DNA of 64,000 bases from Natrarchaeobius chitinivorans (GCF_003841505.1 NZ_REGA01000006.1:141809-205808), one strand, 5' to 3'; positions 1-8,062 are shown, numbered from the stretch's first letter. Program-made: numbers and translations. Notes: generated by a model not told the origin, from the letters alone.

Positions 1-1
1 C

Positions 2-106
2 GGCACCCGCGAACTCGGTGGGCTGGTCGTGGGATTCGCTCTGTTCATGCTGGTGTATTTCGTCTCGGTTGCTGTCCATCGACTCGAGGAAACCGAAGAC
101 GTCTGA
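2..106 (+). CDS. C-terminal end of a membrane protein (partial)
   Basis: The reading frame is open from the window edge and stops with TGA at 104-106, giving the last 34 residues. A hydrophobic stretch (LGGLVVGFALFMLVYFVSVA) is followed by a short charged tail (HRLEETEDV). This looks like the last transmembrane helix of an integral membrane protein whose N-terminus and family lie outside the window. Such a helix plus short acidic tail would fit many transporters, so no function is assigned. Confidence 0.5.
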   Translation, partial: GTRELGGLVVGFALFMLVYFVSVAVHRLEETEDV

Positions 107-179
107 CCGACGAAACTCGAGTTTTGCCAGTACACGCCTCGGCGGTGGCGAATACGGCATCGAATCGCAAGTCGTAGCG

Positions 180-186
180 TTTATAC
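180..186 (+). promoter_or_regulatory. TATA-like box of the cold-shock gene
   Basis: TTTATAC lies about 30 bp before the ATG at 213. That spacing predicts a leaderless or nearly leaderless transcript, as is usual in haloarchaea. It also supports the internal ATG over the longer upstream frame. Confidence 0.55.
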
Positions 187-212
187 GTGTTCGGCATTTC
201 TCTTTAGAAGCA

Positions 213-407
213 ATGGCGAAAGGAACCGTTGATTTCTTCAACGACACTGGCGGCTACGGATTCATCGAGACTGAGGACGCGGACGACGACGTGTTCTTCC
301 ACATGGAAGACATCGGCGGCCCGGACCTGGAAGAAGGACAGGAACTCGAGTTCGAAATCGAGCAGGCCCCCAAAGGCCCGCGCGCGACGAACGTCGAGCG
401 CCTGTAA
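213..407 (+). CDS. cspA: Cold-shock domain protein (CspA family)
   Basis: A 64-residue single cold-shock domain that binds single-stranded nucleic acid, acting as an RNA chaperone or antiterminator in known family members. The RNP1-like motif GGYGFI and the RNP2-like motif DVFFHM are both present, and the start MAKGTVDFFN is typical of haloarchaeal CspA. The frame is open further upstream, but the TATA-like box at 180 and the family length fix the start at 213. The protein is acidic, as expected in a high-salt cytoplasm. It appears to be transcribed alone. Confidence 0.93.
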   Translation: MAKGTVDFFNDTGGYGFIETEDADDDVFFHMEDIGGPDLEEGQELEFEIEQAPKGPRATNVERL

Positions 408-520
408 GGCGGATTCGTAACAGTATCGGCACTTGACTGCAGTATTTTTCACTGACGAGCGACAGCGCCGTCGATGGACGACGACCGAATTTTAGTTCCT
501 CGAGCGCCGACGTCGTACCG

Positions 521-904
521 ATGCCCGAATCAGATCCGGAGCCGCTGATCCGTCGCGCCGACGACATCGAGTACGAGCCGGTCGACGCCGCGGACGGCCT
601 CCAGAAGGGTGTGTTGCTCTCGGACGATCACGGCGCGCCGAACTTCGCGATTCGTCGATTCGTCCTCGAGGCTGGCAGTACCGTCCCGAAACACACCAAC
701 GCCGTCGAACACCAGCAGTACGTCCTCGAAGGCGAATACGTCGTCGGGATCGACGGCGACGAACGCGAGGTGAGCGCGGGTGACTCGATTTTCGTTCCCG
801 CCGACACCGTCCACTGGTACCGCAACGAGAGCGACCGAGACGGGGCGTTCCTCTGTGCCGTGCCGAACGGTGACGACGAAATCGACCTGCTCGAGGACGA
901 CTGA
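521..904 (+). CDS. Small cupin-domain protein
   Basis: A 127-residue single-domain cupin. Cupin motif 1 is recognisable around residues 55-72 (KHTNAVEHQQYVLEGE), with two histidines and a glutamate as likely metal ligands. Motif 2 follows as GDSIFVPADTVHWYRN, with the usual histidine. Small cupins of this kind bind a divalent metal and serve as isomerases, dioxygenases or sugar/ligand sensors; the sequence does not say which. It is a monocistronic gene followed by a long palindrome that may act as its terminator. Confidence 0.8.
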   Translation: MPESDPEPLIRRADDIEYEPVDAADGLQKGVLLSDDHGAPNFAIRRFVLEAGSTVPKHTNAVEHQQYVLEGEYVVGIDGDEREVSAGDSIFVPADTVHWYRNESDRDGAFLCAVPNGDDEIDLLEDD

Positions 905-910
905 TACGGA

Positions 911-993
911 TATAGTAACAACTGAAACGATGTACACACCGATCGCCGATCCGTCTGGCGATCGGTGTGGGATGACTTTCAGTGGCTACTATA
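911..993. repeat. Family 1 intergenic palindrome, complete copy
   Basis: An 83-bp imperfect inverted repeat begins TATAGTAACAACTGAAACG and ends TTTCAGTGGCTACTATA. Arms of about 37 bp surround a 9-nt loop (GATCCGTCT). The inner arms contain ACACCGATCGCC and its complement GGCGATCGGTGT. A degenerate copy is at 18206-18268 and a left half at 6358. The copy follows the cupin stop directly, so it may also serve as a terminator. Confidence 0.75.
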
Positions 994-1007
994 GCTGCCC
1001 CGATGTC

Positions 1008-1080
1008 CCGGTGCACCCGCCGCCCGGTCGCGGATGCGCCGGAACTGACGGACAATAAACCGACGTACAATAAACCGTAT
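1008..1080. repeat. Family 2 intergenic palindrome, degraded copy
   Basis: The stretch GGTGCACCCGCCGCCCGGTC, the following GGATGCGCCGG and the terminal AATAAACCGTAT match the centre and right end of the well-preserved palindromes at 28829-28910 and 49701-49781, with drift. The left end is missing, apparently because the family 1 element abuts it. With 911-993 it fills most of the 353-bp gap before the ParB-like gene. Confidence 0.5.
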
Positions 1081-1224
1081 GATGCGGACGGTGTCCGGTC
1101 GATTGACGGGATCGCTGTCCGTCAGTACCGTGGGATACCCGTCCGTGGTTCCTCGAAACCGGACACCGGTCACCAGCCGCATTTTATACCGGTCGTGTGA
1201 ACCCATAATTGTTTACCCAAAGGA

Positions 1225-1234
1225 CTTATAAAAA
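1225..1234 (+). promoter_or_regulatory. TATA-like box of the ParB-like gene
   Basis: CTTATAAAAA lies 24-33 bp before the ATG at 1258, with a purine-rich AAAGGA upstream as a possible BRE. It supports 1258 as a leaderless start. Confidence 0.55.
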
Positions 1235-1257
1235 CACGATAACTTCTAGTATACCGA

Positions 1258-1977
1258 ATGGGTCGTGATAACCGGTTCGAAGAGATCCCGATCGATAACG
1301 GAGACGTCGTTGTCGACAGAGAGGACGCTGCTCCGAGCGAGGGGGTCGTGGTCAATCTCCCCCCGATGGAAACGACGGAGTGGAAGGTCCACGGTAGAGG
1401 AACCCTCGCCTCGGACAATCCGACGTATCCGGACGACGATCGAGTCGTCATCGCCGTCTATCGCGAAACCATAGAGCGCGAATATCCGAACTACTCGGGT
1501 GGATACCCACTGCGGATCGACTGGTTGAACCGCGACGACGCCCGGTTTTACGCGTTCCCGTCACAGCGGCTCCGAAAGATCGGAACGGTCCAGCCGACGG
1601 AGATTTCGCTCACCGAGATCGACCCGTCACCGTATCACGCGCGCAACTTTTCGAAGGCCGAGAACCGAACGTTCATCGAGGAGATTCGCGACCGCGGCCA
1701 CCCCGACCCCGTCCCCCTCGTTCGGGACTGCGACGATCGGTTCGAGGTGTTAAACGGCCACAAACGGATCTGGGCCAGTCACATCGCCGGACTCGAGTCG
1801 ATTCCGTGTCACTGTCTGTACATGGACGACGAGTGGGCGGGGCGGCTGTGGGCTGAGTGGCACCTCGATTCCTACGACGCGGCCGAGCGGGCGGTTGCAC
1901 GTCGACGTCTCGAGGCGAACGTCGGATCGAAAGCGGACGAGATCATCACGCAGGCGACGGTCGCACAGGCCCGCTGA
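1258..1977 (+). CDS. Orphan ParB-like nuclease-domain protein
   Basis: A 239-residue protein. Residues ~115-205 resemble the N-terminal ParB/sulfiredoxin-like domain: ISLTEIDPSPYHARNF, then an (I)RDRG helix, then VLNGHKRIWASHIAG, which corresponds to the ParB GERR/GHHR box. The N-terminal ~110 residues are not recognised. There is no ParA gene next to it and no ParB C-terminal dimerisation region. A role as a CTP-binding switch or DNA-binding regulator is therefore more likely than plasmid partition, but this is inference. The helicase gene follows after 54 bp on the same strand, so the two may be co-transcribed. Confidence 0.65.
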   Translation: MGRDNRFEEIPIDNGDVVVDREDAAPSEGVVVNLPPMETTEWKVHGRGTLASDNPTYPDDDRVVIAVYRETIEREYPNYSGGYPLRIDWLNRDDARFYAFPSQRLRKIGTVQPTEISLTEIDPSPYHARNFSKAENRTFIEEIRDRGHPDPVPLVRDCDDRFEVLNGHKRIWASHIAGLESIPCHCLYMDDEWAGRLWAEWHLDSYDAAERAVARRRLEANVGSKADEIITQATVAQAR

Positions 1978-2031
1978 CAGCCGCCGCACGAGTCCGAACC
2001 GCTCAAGTACGCGACCGGCATATCGAGAACC

Positions 2032-4098
2032 GTGTCGAAGCAGCTCCAGGACGTCGAGACCATCTTCTGTCACGAGACCGGGGAGGATTACCTCGTCGTC
2101 GTCCAGCGTGACGGAACCCGTCTGTTCCGAGCGAAACTCGGACTTTCGGAAACCTCGGCCGGTCCCCGTCCCGCCAAATTTCGCCTGAAACAGGGCTCGA
2201 GCGAGGAGCCGCGCCAGCCCGACGAGTTCGTCGAACTGGCTCGCCGCGCAAAGCGGATTCGGATCTCCGAACAGACGACCCCGGAGAAGCGACGCGAACT
2301 CACCGAGATGCTCGAGGGCTACCAGCTGGCGGAGAAAGTGAAAGCCGTTCGAACCTGTCGATACTGCGCCTCCGCGGGACGGTACTCTCCGATCACGACA
2401 GACACCGCGATCAAAGACGACCGCGACTGGATCTGTCGCGACTGCGCCCGCCAGGAACTCGGCCGCCAGCTCTCGTATACCGGCGCAGGAGAGGTCACAG
2501 GGGCGGCAAAGGACCGTCTCGAGGAACTCATGCTCGAGGTGCAGGATCTGGATCGCATCGTCAACCTGCTCGAGGGGCGACTCGATCCCGACCTCACGAA
2601 GTTCGATACGATCTCCGCGACGGTCGACGAGGTGGATCCGGTTCGGGTCGATTCGTTGGACCTCCATCCCGGCGTTCAGGGACTGCTCGAGGATCGGTTC
2701 GAGACCCTGTTGCCGGTCCAGAGCCTCTCGGTCGAGAACGGGCTCCTCGACGGCGAGGACCAGCTCGTCGTTTCGGCGACGGCGACGGGGAAAACCCTCG
2801 TCGGCGAGATGGCCGGGATCGACCGCGTGTTACACGGCGAGGGGAAGATGCTCTTTCTCGTTCCGCTCGTCGCGCTCGCGAATCAGAAGTACGAGGACTT
2901 CGAGGAGGAGTACGGCCACCTGGTCGACGTCACGATCCGTGTCGGCGCGAGCCGAATCAACGACGACGGCAATCGGTTCGACCCCGGCGCGGACGTCATC
3001 GTCGGTACCTACGAAGGGATCGACCACGCGCTGCGGACCGGCAAGGAGATGGGTGACATCGGAACGGTCGTCATCGACGAGGTGCACACCCTCAAAGAAG
3101 ACGACCGCGGCCACCGCCTCGACGGCCTGATCTCCCGGCTGAAATACACGTGCGAGCAGCGTGCTGAACGGCGGGACGAGTACGGCGGCGCCCAGTGGAT
3201 CTACCTCTCGGCGACCGTCGGCAATCCCGAACAGCTGGCGGAGGCCCTCGAGTCGACGCTCATCGAGTTCGAAGAGCGGCCGGTACCGATCGAACGCCAC
3301 GTCACCTTCGCCGACGGCCAGGAGAAGGTCCGAGTCGAGAACAAACTCGTCAAACGCGAGTTCGACACGGAGTCCTCGAAGGGGTATCACGGCCAAACGA
3401 TCATCTTCACGAACTCGCGCCGACGGTGTCACGAGATCTCGAGAAAGCTCGAGTACTCCGCAGCGCCGTACCACGCGGGGCTGGATTACCGGCGTCGAAA
3501 ACAGGTCGAACGACAGTTCGGCGAGCAGGAACTCGCGGCGGTCGTCACGACTGCGGCACTCGCCGCTGGCGTGGACTTCCCCGCATCGCAGGTGGTCTTC
3601 GACTCGCTGGCGATGGGGATCGAGTGGCTTTCCGTCCAGGAGTTCTCGCAGATGCTCGGCCGTGCGGGTCGGCCGGATTACCACGACGAGGGAAAAGTCT
3701 ACGTCCTCGTCGAACCCGACTGTACGTACCATAACTCGATGGAGATGACTGAAGACGAGGTCGCGTTCACCCTGCTCAAAGGGGAGATGGAGTCGGTGAT
3801 GACCCACTACGACGAGGCCAGCGCGGTCGAGGAGACGCTGGCGAACGTCACCGTCGGCGGCAAATCGGCGAAAGCGCTCAACGACCGAATGCTCGGCGAA
3901 GTGCCGACGAAACACGCCATCGGCAAACTGCTGGAGTACGACTTCATCGACGGCTTCGAGCCGACGCCGCTTGGCCGGGTCGTCACGGAACACTTCCTCG
4001 AGCCCGGCGAGGCGTTTACCCTCATCGACGGCATCCGGAAGGACGCCCACCCGTACGACCTTATCGCGGACATCGAACTCCGCGATGCCGACCTGTAA
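2032..4098 (+). CDS. Ski2/Hel308-like DEAD/DEAH-box helicase with N-terminal zinc ribbon
   Basis: A 688-residue superfamily 2 helicase. In order: an N-terminal region of about 210 residues carrying two CxxC pairs (CRYC and CRDC) that look like a zinc ribbon; motif I SATATGKT; motif II IDEVHTL; motif III LSATVGN; a C-terminal RecA domain with motif VI QMLGRAGRPDY; and a short C-terminal helical part. The LGRAGRP sequence is typical of Ski2-like enzymes. The zinc ribbon and missing ratchet/Sec63 length separate it from classic Hel308. It probably unwinds nucleic acid in repair or RNA turnover. The start is GTG at 2032; no better ATG exists near the conserved N-terminus. Confidence 0.85.
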   Translation: MSKQLQDVETIFCHETGEDYLVVVQRDGTRLFRAKLGLSETSAGPRPAKFRLKQGSSEEPRQPDEFVELARRAKRIRISEQTTPEKRRELTEMLEGYQLAEKVKAVRTCRYCASAGRYSPITTDTAIKDDRDWICRDCARQELGRQLSYTGAGEVTGAAKDRLEELMLEVQDLDRIVNLLEGRLDPDLTKFDTISATVDEVDPVRVDSLDLHPGVQGLLEDRFETLLPVQSLSVENGLLDGEDQLVVSATATGKTLVGEMAGIDRVLHGEGKMLFLVPLVALANQKYEDFEEEYGHLVDVTIRVGASRINDDGNRFDPGADVIVGTYEGIDHALRTGKEMGDIGTVVIDEVHTLKEDDRGHRLDGLISRLKYTCEQRAERRDEYGGAQWIYLSATVGNPEQLAEALESTLIEFEERPVPIERHVTFADGQEKVRVENKLVKREFDTESSKGYHGQTIIFTNSRRRCHEISRKLEYSAAPYHAGLDYRRRKQVERQFGEQELAAVVTTAALAAGVDFPASQVVFDSLAMGIEWLSVQEFSQMLGRAGRPDYHDEGKVYVLVEPDCTYHNSMEMTEDEVAFTLLKGEMESVMTHYDEASAVEETLANVTVGGKSAKALNDRMLGEVPTKHAIGKLLEYDFIDGFEPTPLGRVVTEHFLEPGEAFTLIDGIRKDAHPYDLIADIELRDADL

Positions 4099-4099
4099 T

Positions 4100-4190
4100 C
4101 CGTCGAGACGGCTTCGGTCGCCACTGTATCCGGTCGAGACGGCCTTGGTTGGTGCTGTATCCGGTCGAGGCGGTTTCGGCCACAACGGTA
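4100..4190. repeat. Three tandem ~30-bp repeats
   Basis: Three imperfect copies, each beginning CCG(G)TCGAGACGG, start at 4100, 4130 and 4161. They lie between the helicase stop and the next gene. The first two share the ending CTGTAT. They are non-coding and most likely arose by slippage. Confidence 0.65.
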
Positions 4191-4247
4191 AAGAGGGCGA
4201 GTTCGCTTGGTTGCAGTATCACTTCGGTCGACCTCGAGTGGAGCTCG

Positions 4248-5147
4248 ATGAATCTGAACGTCTCTTCGGACGTCGAATCCCCGACGAATCTCCTGGTTCT
4301 CGACGGCGAGACGGGTGATCGCCGACCGTGTGCGGGGGTGCACTCTGCCAGTGAGGACGCCGCGGTACTCGTCGTCACACTTGGTAGCGACCCGCCGGAC
4401 GGATCGCTGTACGGGGAGACGGACAATTTCGCGGGATCGATCGTCGTCGGGCAGGGAGACGCCGTCGACGAATCCGACTTCGACGCGGCCGCGGTCGTCG
4501 ATTCGGTACCCGATCCGACCGATCTGTCGGCGATCGGAACCGCCGTTCTTCGAGCCTGCACGCGCCGGTCCGAAGCCGGCAGAGAGACGGCGATCTGTTT
4601 CGACGCGGTCGACGGCCTGCTCGAGGGCGTTTCCCCGAACGCGGCGTTTCAGTTCGTCCACGCACTGACGGACCGACTGTCGAGACTCGAGGTACACGCA
4701 CACTTTCACGTCGATCCGACGCGCCACGGGGACCAACTCGTCACGAACTTGGAAGAACTGTTCGATGCCACGGTAACCGTCGATCACACCACCGATATCG
4801 ACGAACTTCCGGACCCGAAGCCGGATAGCCAGCCATCGGAATCCGGAAACGCGACGGTTTCGGAAGCGACCGATGACGACGTCGCAGCAGCGTTTTCGGA
4901 CGGCGGCGAGGCGTCGACCGACGGATCGGAGTCGACGCCGGCGGTCTTCTCCCAGTCGCAGTCGGTGACCGCTTCGCAGTCGGAGTCGCCGACCGAGGCG
5001 ACCGACGAGACGGTCGCGAAGCGGTTCGCCGATGGACTCGAAGGGCCGGACGAGGAGTTCGCGGTTTCAGACGGGGGCCTCGAGTCGGATGCGTCGACGG
5101 AGGGGACGGAATCGTTACGCGGGGACGAACGCGACGCCGAACAGTGA
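4248..5147 (+). CDS. DUF7504-like haloarchaeal protein with acidic C-terminal tail
   Basis: A 299-residue protein. The first ~185 residues have the pattern of the haloarchaeal DUF7504 family, a RecA/KaiC-like fold lacking a clear P-loop: NLLVLDGETGDRR at the N-terminus, VPDPTDLSAIGTAVL, ICFDAVDGLLEG, then AHFHVDPTRHGDQL and ELFDATVTV. The last ~110 residues are a low-complexity Ser/Glu/Asp tail. The biochemical function of the family is unknown. The ATG at 4248 is preferred because the upstream frame lies in the tandem repeats. The 3' end overlaps the convergent BofA-like gene by 33 bp. Confidence 0.7.
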   Translation: MNLNVSSDVESPTNLLVLDGETGDRRPCAGVHSASEDAAVLVVTLGSDPPDGSLYGETDNFAGSIVVGQGDAVDESDFDAAAVVDSVPDPTDLSAIGTAVLRACTRRSEAGRETAICFDAVDGLLEGVSPNAAFQFVHALTDRLSRLEVHAHFHVDPTRHGDQLVTNLEELFDATVTVDHTTDIDELPDPKPDSQPSESGNATVSEATDDDVAAAFSDGGEASTDGSESTPAVFSQSQSVTASQSESPTEATDETVAKRFADGLEGPDEEFAVSDGGLESDASTEGTESLRGDERDAEQ

Positions 5148-5375
5148 GAGCATGATAACCAGAATCGACCCGGGAATCCCGCCGATGGCGACGACGGCGA
5201 GGGCAACCGGTGTGACGGCGACGGGGAGTCCGAAGACGGTCTGTGCGAGAAACAACACTAACAGACCGACGACGGCGTTTACGATCAGTGGTCGCACCGT
5301 TTCGACGAGCGTCGATGCGCCCAGAACGGCCGCGAGGACGAGAACGACCAGGAGGATTTCCAAGCCCGTGACCAT
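5115..5375 (-). CDS. BofA-family small membrane protein
   Basis: An 86-residue, almost entirely hydrophobic protein with two to three membrane helices (LEILLVVLVLAAVLGAS, LIVNAVVGLLVLFLAQTVFG, ALAVVAIGGIPGSILVIMLS). The NAVVGLL...GIPGSILVIML layout matches the pro-sigmaK processing inhibitor BofA family. In Bacillus, BofA restrains an intramembrane protease. Archaea have no sigma factors, so its haloarchaeal role is unknown. It lies convergent to, and overlaps, the DUF7504-like gene. Confidence 0.8.
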   Translation of the reverse strand: MVTGLEILLVVLVLAAVLGASTLVETVRPLIVNAVVGLLVLFLAQTVFGLPVAVTPVALAVVAIGGIPGSILVIMLSLFGVAFVPA

Positions 5376-5456
5376 ACACGCAGTACGTGGGCGGGATGCA
5401 AAACCGTTCGGAACGGAACGAAACCCTTTATGATGTGCGGCCAGAAGTGGGTGTAC

Positions 5457-5529
5457 GGGATCGTGGGTTAGCCTGGTATACTTCGGGCCTTGGGTGCCCG
5501 TGACCCCGGTTCAAATCCGGGCGATCCCA
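5457..5529 (+). tRNA. tRNA-Pro(TGG)
   Basis: The cloverleaf folds with acceptor GGGATCG/CGATCCC, anticodon stem CGGGC/GCCCG around loop CTTGGGT (anticodon TGG at 5491-5493), and T-arm CCCGG/CCGGG around TTCAAAT, with discriminator A. It reads CCA proline codons. CCA is not encoded and no intron is seen. Confidence 0.93.
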
Positions 5530-5574
5530 TATTTCTGCCGCGAGCAAACTCGAGACAGCGGATCGCACGATCTG

Positions 5575-6222
5575 CTACTCGGTCGCCGGGCGTTCAGCAG
5601 GTGGGAGTTGTACCGCCGCAGTAGTCGGATCGTCGAGCGACAGTCGGGTCCAGAGGTCCGGTTTGCGGTCGACGACCTCGAAACCCAGATTCTCGAACAC
5701 CGAAAGGGATCGGCGATTTCTGCAGGAGATCAGCGCTGTCAGTTCGTGGTGTCTCTCGTCGGCGAAAGCGATAGCCTGTTTGATCAGTTCGGTTCCGATT
5801 CCGCGAGTGTGGTACTGTTCGTGGACGAAGACGATGACCTCCGGAGTCGGATCGTCCGCCGGAACGACGCTGACGTGTCCGACGATCCGCTCGTCGTCCC
5901 GGGCGACGAGGTTCCACCCCTTCTCGTGCAGTCCTCCGAGCCAGCGTTCGATTCGCTCGCGTGTAGGTGGCGGTAGTCTGAGCGTGGAGGATTCGATGCT
6001 CTCGTACATCCCGGCCAGGCGATCCAGGTCCCGCTCTTGTAGCGGTTGAACGAGGATCGGCAGTCCGGTCCGGTCGAAAAATCGCGGGCATCGCGGCGGA
6101 CAGTACGGGGTGCCCGTACACTCGGCGGTGTTCCACGCTGTACAGGCACTTCCTCCCTGATCTTCGCCGTCGTTGGTGGTCTGTGATCCACCGTCCATAC
6201 GGCCGTCCTCCATAGCTGTCAT
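5575..6222 (-). CDS. GNAT N-acetyltransferase with Cys-rich N-terminus
   Basis: About 215 residues. The C-terminal ~150 residues form a GNAT fold: acetyl-CoA binding motif A appears as HEQYHTRGIGTELIKQAI, followed by SLSVFENLGFEVVDR, typical of motif B. It would transfer acetyl groups from acetyl-CoA to an unknown amine. Before the domain lies a cysteine-rich segment (CTAW, ECTG, YCPPRCPRFF) that could bind a metal. The start is uncertain: the frame is open to 6297, with ATGs at 6297, 6222 and 6213. A TTAT-containing element near 6240 would suit the last one. Confidence 0.78.
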   Translation of the reverse strand: MTAMEDGRMDGGSQTTNDGEDQGGSACTAWNTAECTGTPYCPPRCPRFFDRTGLPILVQPLQERDLDRLAGMYESIESSTLRLPPPTRERIERWLGGLHEKGWNLVARDDERIVGHVSVVPADDPTPEVIVFVHEQYHTRGIGTELIKQAIAFADERHHELTALISCRNRRSLSVFENLGFEVVDRKPDLWTRLSLDDPTTAAVQLPPAERPATE

Positions 6223-6357
6223 TGCTCGACTGATCGGATAAGATCCGCTGGCAATTCCCACATCGTGGTAATACACACCACGGCGTGACGTTCTCATTGG
6301 GGTGGATGATTGTCGAATTCAGATCATAACCCACGACGGTGATTCGTATCAGATGTT

Positions 6358-6396
6358 GCTATAGTACCAACTGAAGCGATTCACATACCGATCGCA
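6358..6396. repeat. Left half of a family 1 palindrome
   Basis: TATAGTACCAACTGAAGCG followed by ACATACCGATCGC matches the left arm of the complete element at 911-993. The right arm is absent and is replaced by the tandem repeats that begin at 6399. Confidence 0.65.
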
Positions 6397-6398
6397 CA

Positions 6399-6576
6399 GC
6401 TCACGGGTCACTGCGTTCCCCGTTCGCTGTTCCGCGGTTCTCGCTCGTTTCACTCGCTCACGGGTCACTGCGTTCCCCGTTCGCTGTTCCGCGGTTCTCG
6501 CTCGGTTCACTCGCTCCGAACCGCGTCCGCTCCGAACCGCGTCCGCTCCGAACCGCGTCCGCTCCGAACCGCGTAC
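6399..6576. repeat. Compound tandem repeat: 57 bp x2 then 16 bp x4
   Basis: Two nearly identical 57-bp units (6399-6455 and 6456-6512) beginning GCTCACGGGTCACTGCG are followed by four 16-bp units, GCTCCGAACCGCGTCC, at 6513, 6529, 6545 and 6561. The array lies in the gap between the divergent GNAT gene and the zinc-ribbon gene, and no protein is encoded. It is likely slippage-prone and variable between strains. Confidence 0.85.
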
Positions 6577-6657
6577 CTCACCCGCTTTCTGTGACGATTG
6601 TTTCCTGACCGCGAAATAGCAAAATGGATATCAGTTCGTTGTGAGTATGCCTGCTGT

Positions 6658-7146
6658 ATGTCATCTAAAGCGAAGCGGGTCGCTTACTGCTCTACGTGTG
6701 GGAGTGAAATCGATTCAGACGCCGAACTGTGTCCCGAATGTGGCGTTAGACAGGGTACGGCACAGCACCAGCAGAAAGAGCCGACAGATCGGTACATTGC
6801 CGCAGCGATCGGTGCCGTCGTGTCGTTCGTCATCGGCTGGTTCCCGCTGATCGGACCGATCGTTCCGGGGGTCGTCGCCGGGTATCTCCGTGGCGAGAAC
6901 ACCAAAGAAAGCGCGATTACGGGGACCCTCGCGAACGTCATCGCCTCGATTCCGATCGTTCTCGTACTCGCGCTATTCTTCGGACTCGGCGCTCTCGGCA
7001 CCCTCGTGGAGGGGAACGGCGAGGCCGCACTCGGATTCGGAGTGTTGTTGATTATGGTCGTCATCTCGTTCGTCTACTACTTCGGTTTCGGAGCTCTCGG
7101 CGGCGTGATCGGCGCCGAACTGTCCGATCGTGGTGAACCCGAATAG
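6658..7146 (+). CDS. Zinc-ribbon membrane protein, DUF5518-like
   Basis: A 162-residue protein. It begins with a zinc ribbon (YCSTCG then LCPECG, two CxxC pairs, residues ~9-31). Three hydrophobic segments follow: a helix pair around VVSFVIGWFPLIGPIVPGVV, then IASIPIVLVLALFFGLG, then LLIMVVISFVYYFGFG. The glycine-rich GPIVPGVVAGYLRG motif is typical of DUF5518. The function is unknown; the zinc ribbon probably faces the cytoplasm. The ATG at 6658 starts just before the ribbon, although the frame is open upstream to 6598. Confidence 0.75.
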   Translation: MSSKAKRVAYCSTCGSEIDSDAELCPECGVRQGTAQHQQKEPTDRYIAAAIGAVVSFVIGWFPLIGPIVPGVVAGYLRGENTKESAITGTLANVIASIPIVLVLALFFGLGALGTLVEGNGEAALGFGVLLIMVVISFVYYFGFGALGGVIGAELSDRGEPE

Positions 7147-7240
7147 CGGCCGTCGTCACTATCGTTCTCGGAGAGAAGGCGAGGATCGCTGTAACAGAGC
7201 GGATCGAGATCGTGTGACACGTATACACCACTCACTGAAT

Positions 7241-7249
7241 CTTTAAGTG
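7241..7249 (+). promoter_or_regulatory. TATA-like box of the HTH gene pair
   Basis: CTTTAAGTG lies about 30 bp before the ATG at 7276. This supports that start over the upstream ATG at 7249, which would overlap the box. Confidence 0.5.
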
Positions 7250-7275
7250 TGACGTCGTTGCCATCTTCTGTGGCC

Positions 7276-7494
7276 ATGATGTCCACGAGTAAACAAAAAC
7301 TCGAAGTCCCGGACGATCTCACGTCACCACAGGCGAAACTCGTCTATGTCACTCTTCTCGTTGCCGGGGAGACCACCGTGACGGAACTCCAGCGCTTGCT
7401 CGGGCTCTCCAAACTGACGATCCTCCCGATTCTCTCCTCGCTTGTGTCGAAAGGGTACGCTCGGCGCACCGAGGGTGGATATGCCTGCCAGTGA
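7276..7494 (+). CDS. Small MarR/TrmB-like HTH protein
   Basis: A 72-residue protein consisting of one winged helix-turn-helix. SPQAKLVYVTLLVAGETT is the first helix region, VTELQRLLGLSKLTILPIL the HTH, and GYARRTEGGYAC the wing. It is too short to have an effector domain. The next gene starts inside its 3' end (14-bp overlap), so the two are translated together and probably cooperate as regulators. No target is evident. Confidence 0.75.
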   Translation: MMSTSKQKLEVPDDLTSPQAKLVYVTLLVAGETTVTELQRLLGLSKLTILPILSSLVSKGYARRTEGGYACQ

Positions 7495-8062
7495 GTCGAC
7501 AGTGACCGAGTCCGTCGCCGCAAAGCGCGGGGCGGGTCACCACGTCACCTGTTACGTCCGCTCGAGCGTTCCCGGAGCCGTCACCGACGCGCTCGAGACG
7601 ATAACTGGGCGACTCCGCCGCCTCGAGGAGAGGAATCGAATTGGGGGGTATCGAGTCGTCCGCTGGCCGCCGGCCCATCGCACGCTTCCCGTCGACGGAA
7701 CGCGGACGCGTGAGGACCTGTTCGCCGAGTTCGAACGCTGGGCCGAGCGCACGGACTGTACGCTCGAGCCGGCGTTCCGGCGCCGTCCCTCTACGCCGTC
7801 GCCGATCGAGTCCGATCGAGAACGCGACGCCGACGAGCAACTTCGCGTTCCGATCGTCGCACTCGTAGTGTACGAGGGCGACGGCAGCCCGGAAACTGAC
7901 GACGTTCGCGAAGTCGTTCCGCATACGGAGCGCCGGGGGACGGGTGAACGTCGAACGACGACGGTCGACGACTGGCTCACCGAGGCCGAAAGTGGACGCA
8001 CTGGGCCGCCGCCGCGAGCTACCCCGCGGCGGGATCGAGTGTCGACGGTCGACGGGCGGTAG
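7481..8062 (+). CDS. Haloarchaeal HTH-partner regulator-like protein
   Basis: A 193-residue, Arg- and acid-rich protein. The N-terminal part (HHVTCYVRSSVPGAVTDAL, then RLRRLEERNRIGGYRVVRW) resembles the conserved start of haloarchaeal proteins annotated only as HTH-domain proteins. The C-terminal ~60 residues look disordered. It overlaps the preceding HTH gene by 14 bp, indicating a two-gene unit. The function is unknown; a role in regulation is inferred from its partner. Confidence 0.65.
   Translation: MPASESTVTESVAAKRGAGHHVTCYVRSSVPGAVTDALETITGRLRRLEERNRIGGYRVVRWPPAHRTLPVDGTRTREDLFAEFERWAERTDCTLEPAFRRRPSTPSPIESDRERDADEQLRVPIVALVVYEGDGSPETDDVREVVPHTERRGTGERRTTTVDDWLTEAESGRTGPPPRATPRRDRVSTVDGR

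Noticed and set aside
2830..4185. 451-residue minus-strand frame opposite the helicase
   Set aside because: Antisense shadow of the helicase gene with no motifs.
6399..6576. CRISPR array
   Set aside because: The units are adjacent tandem copies without unique spacers.
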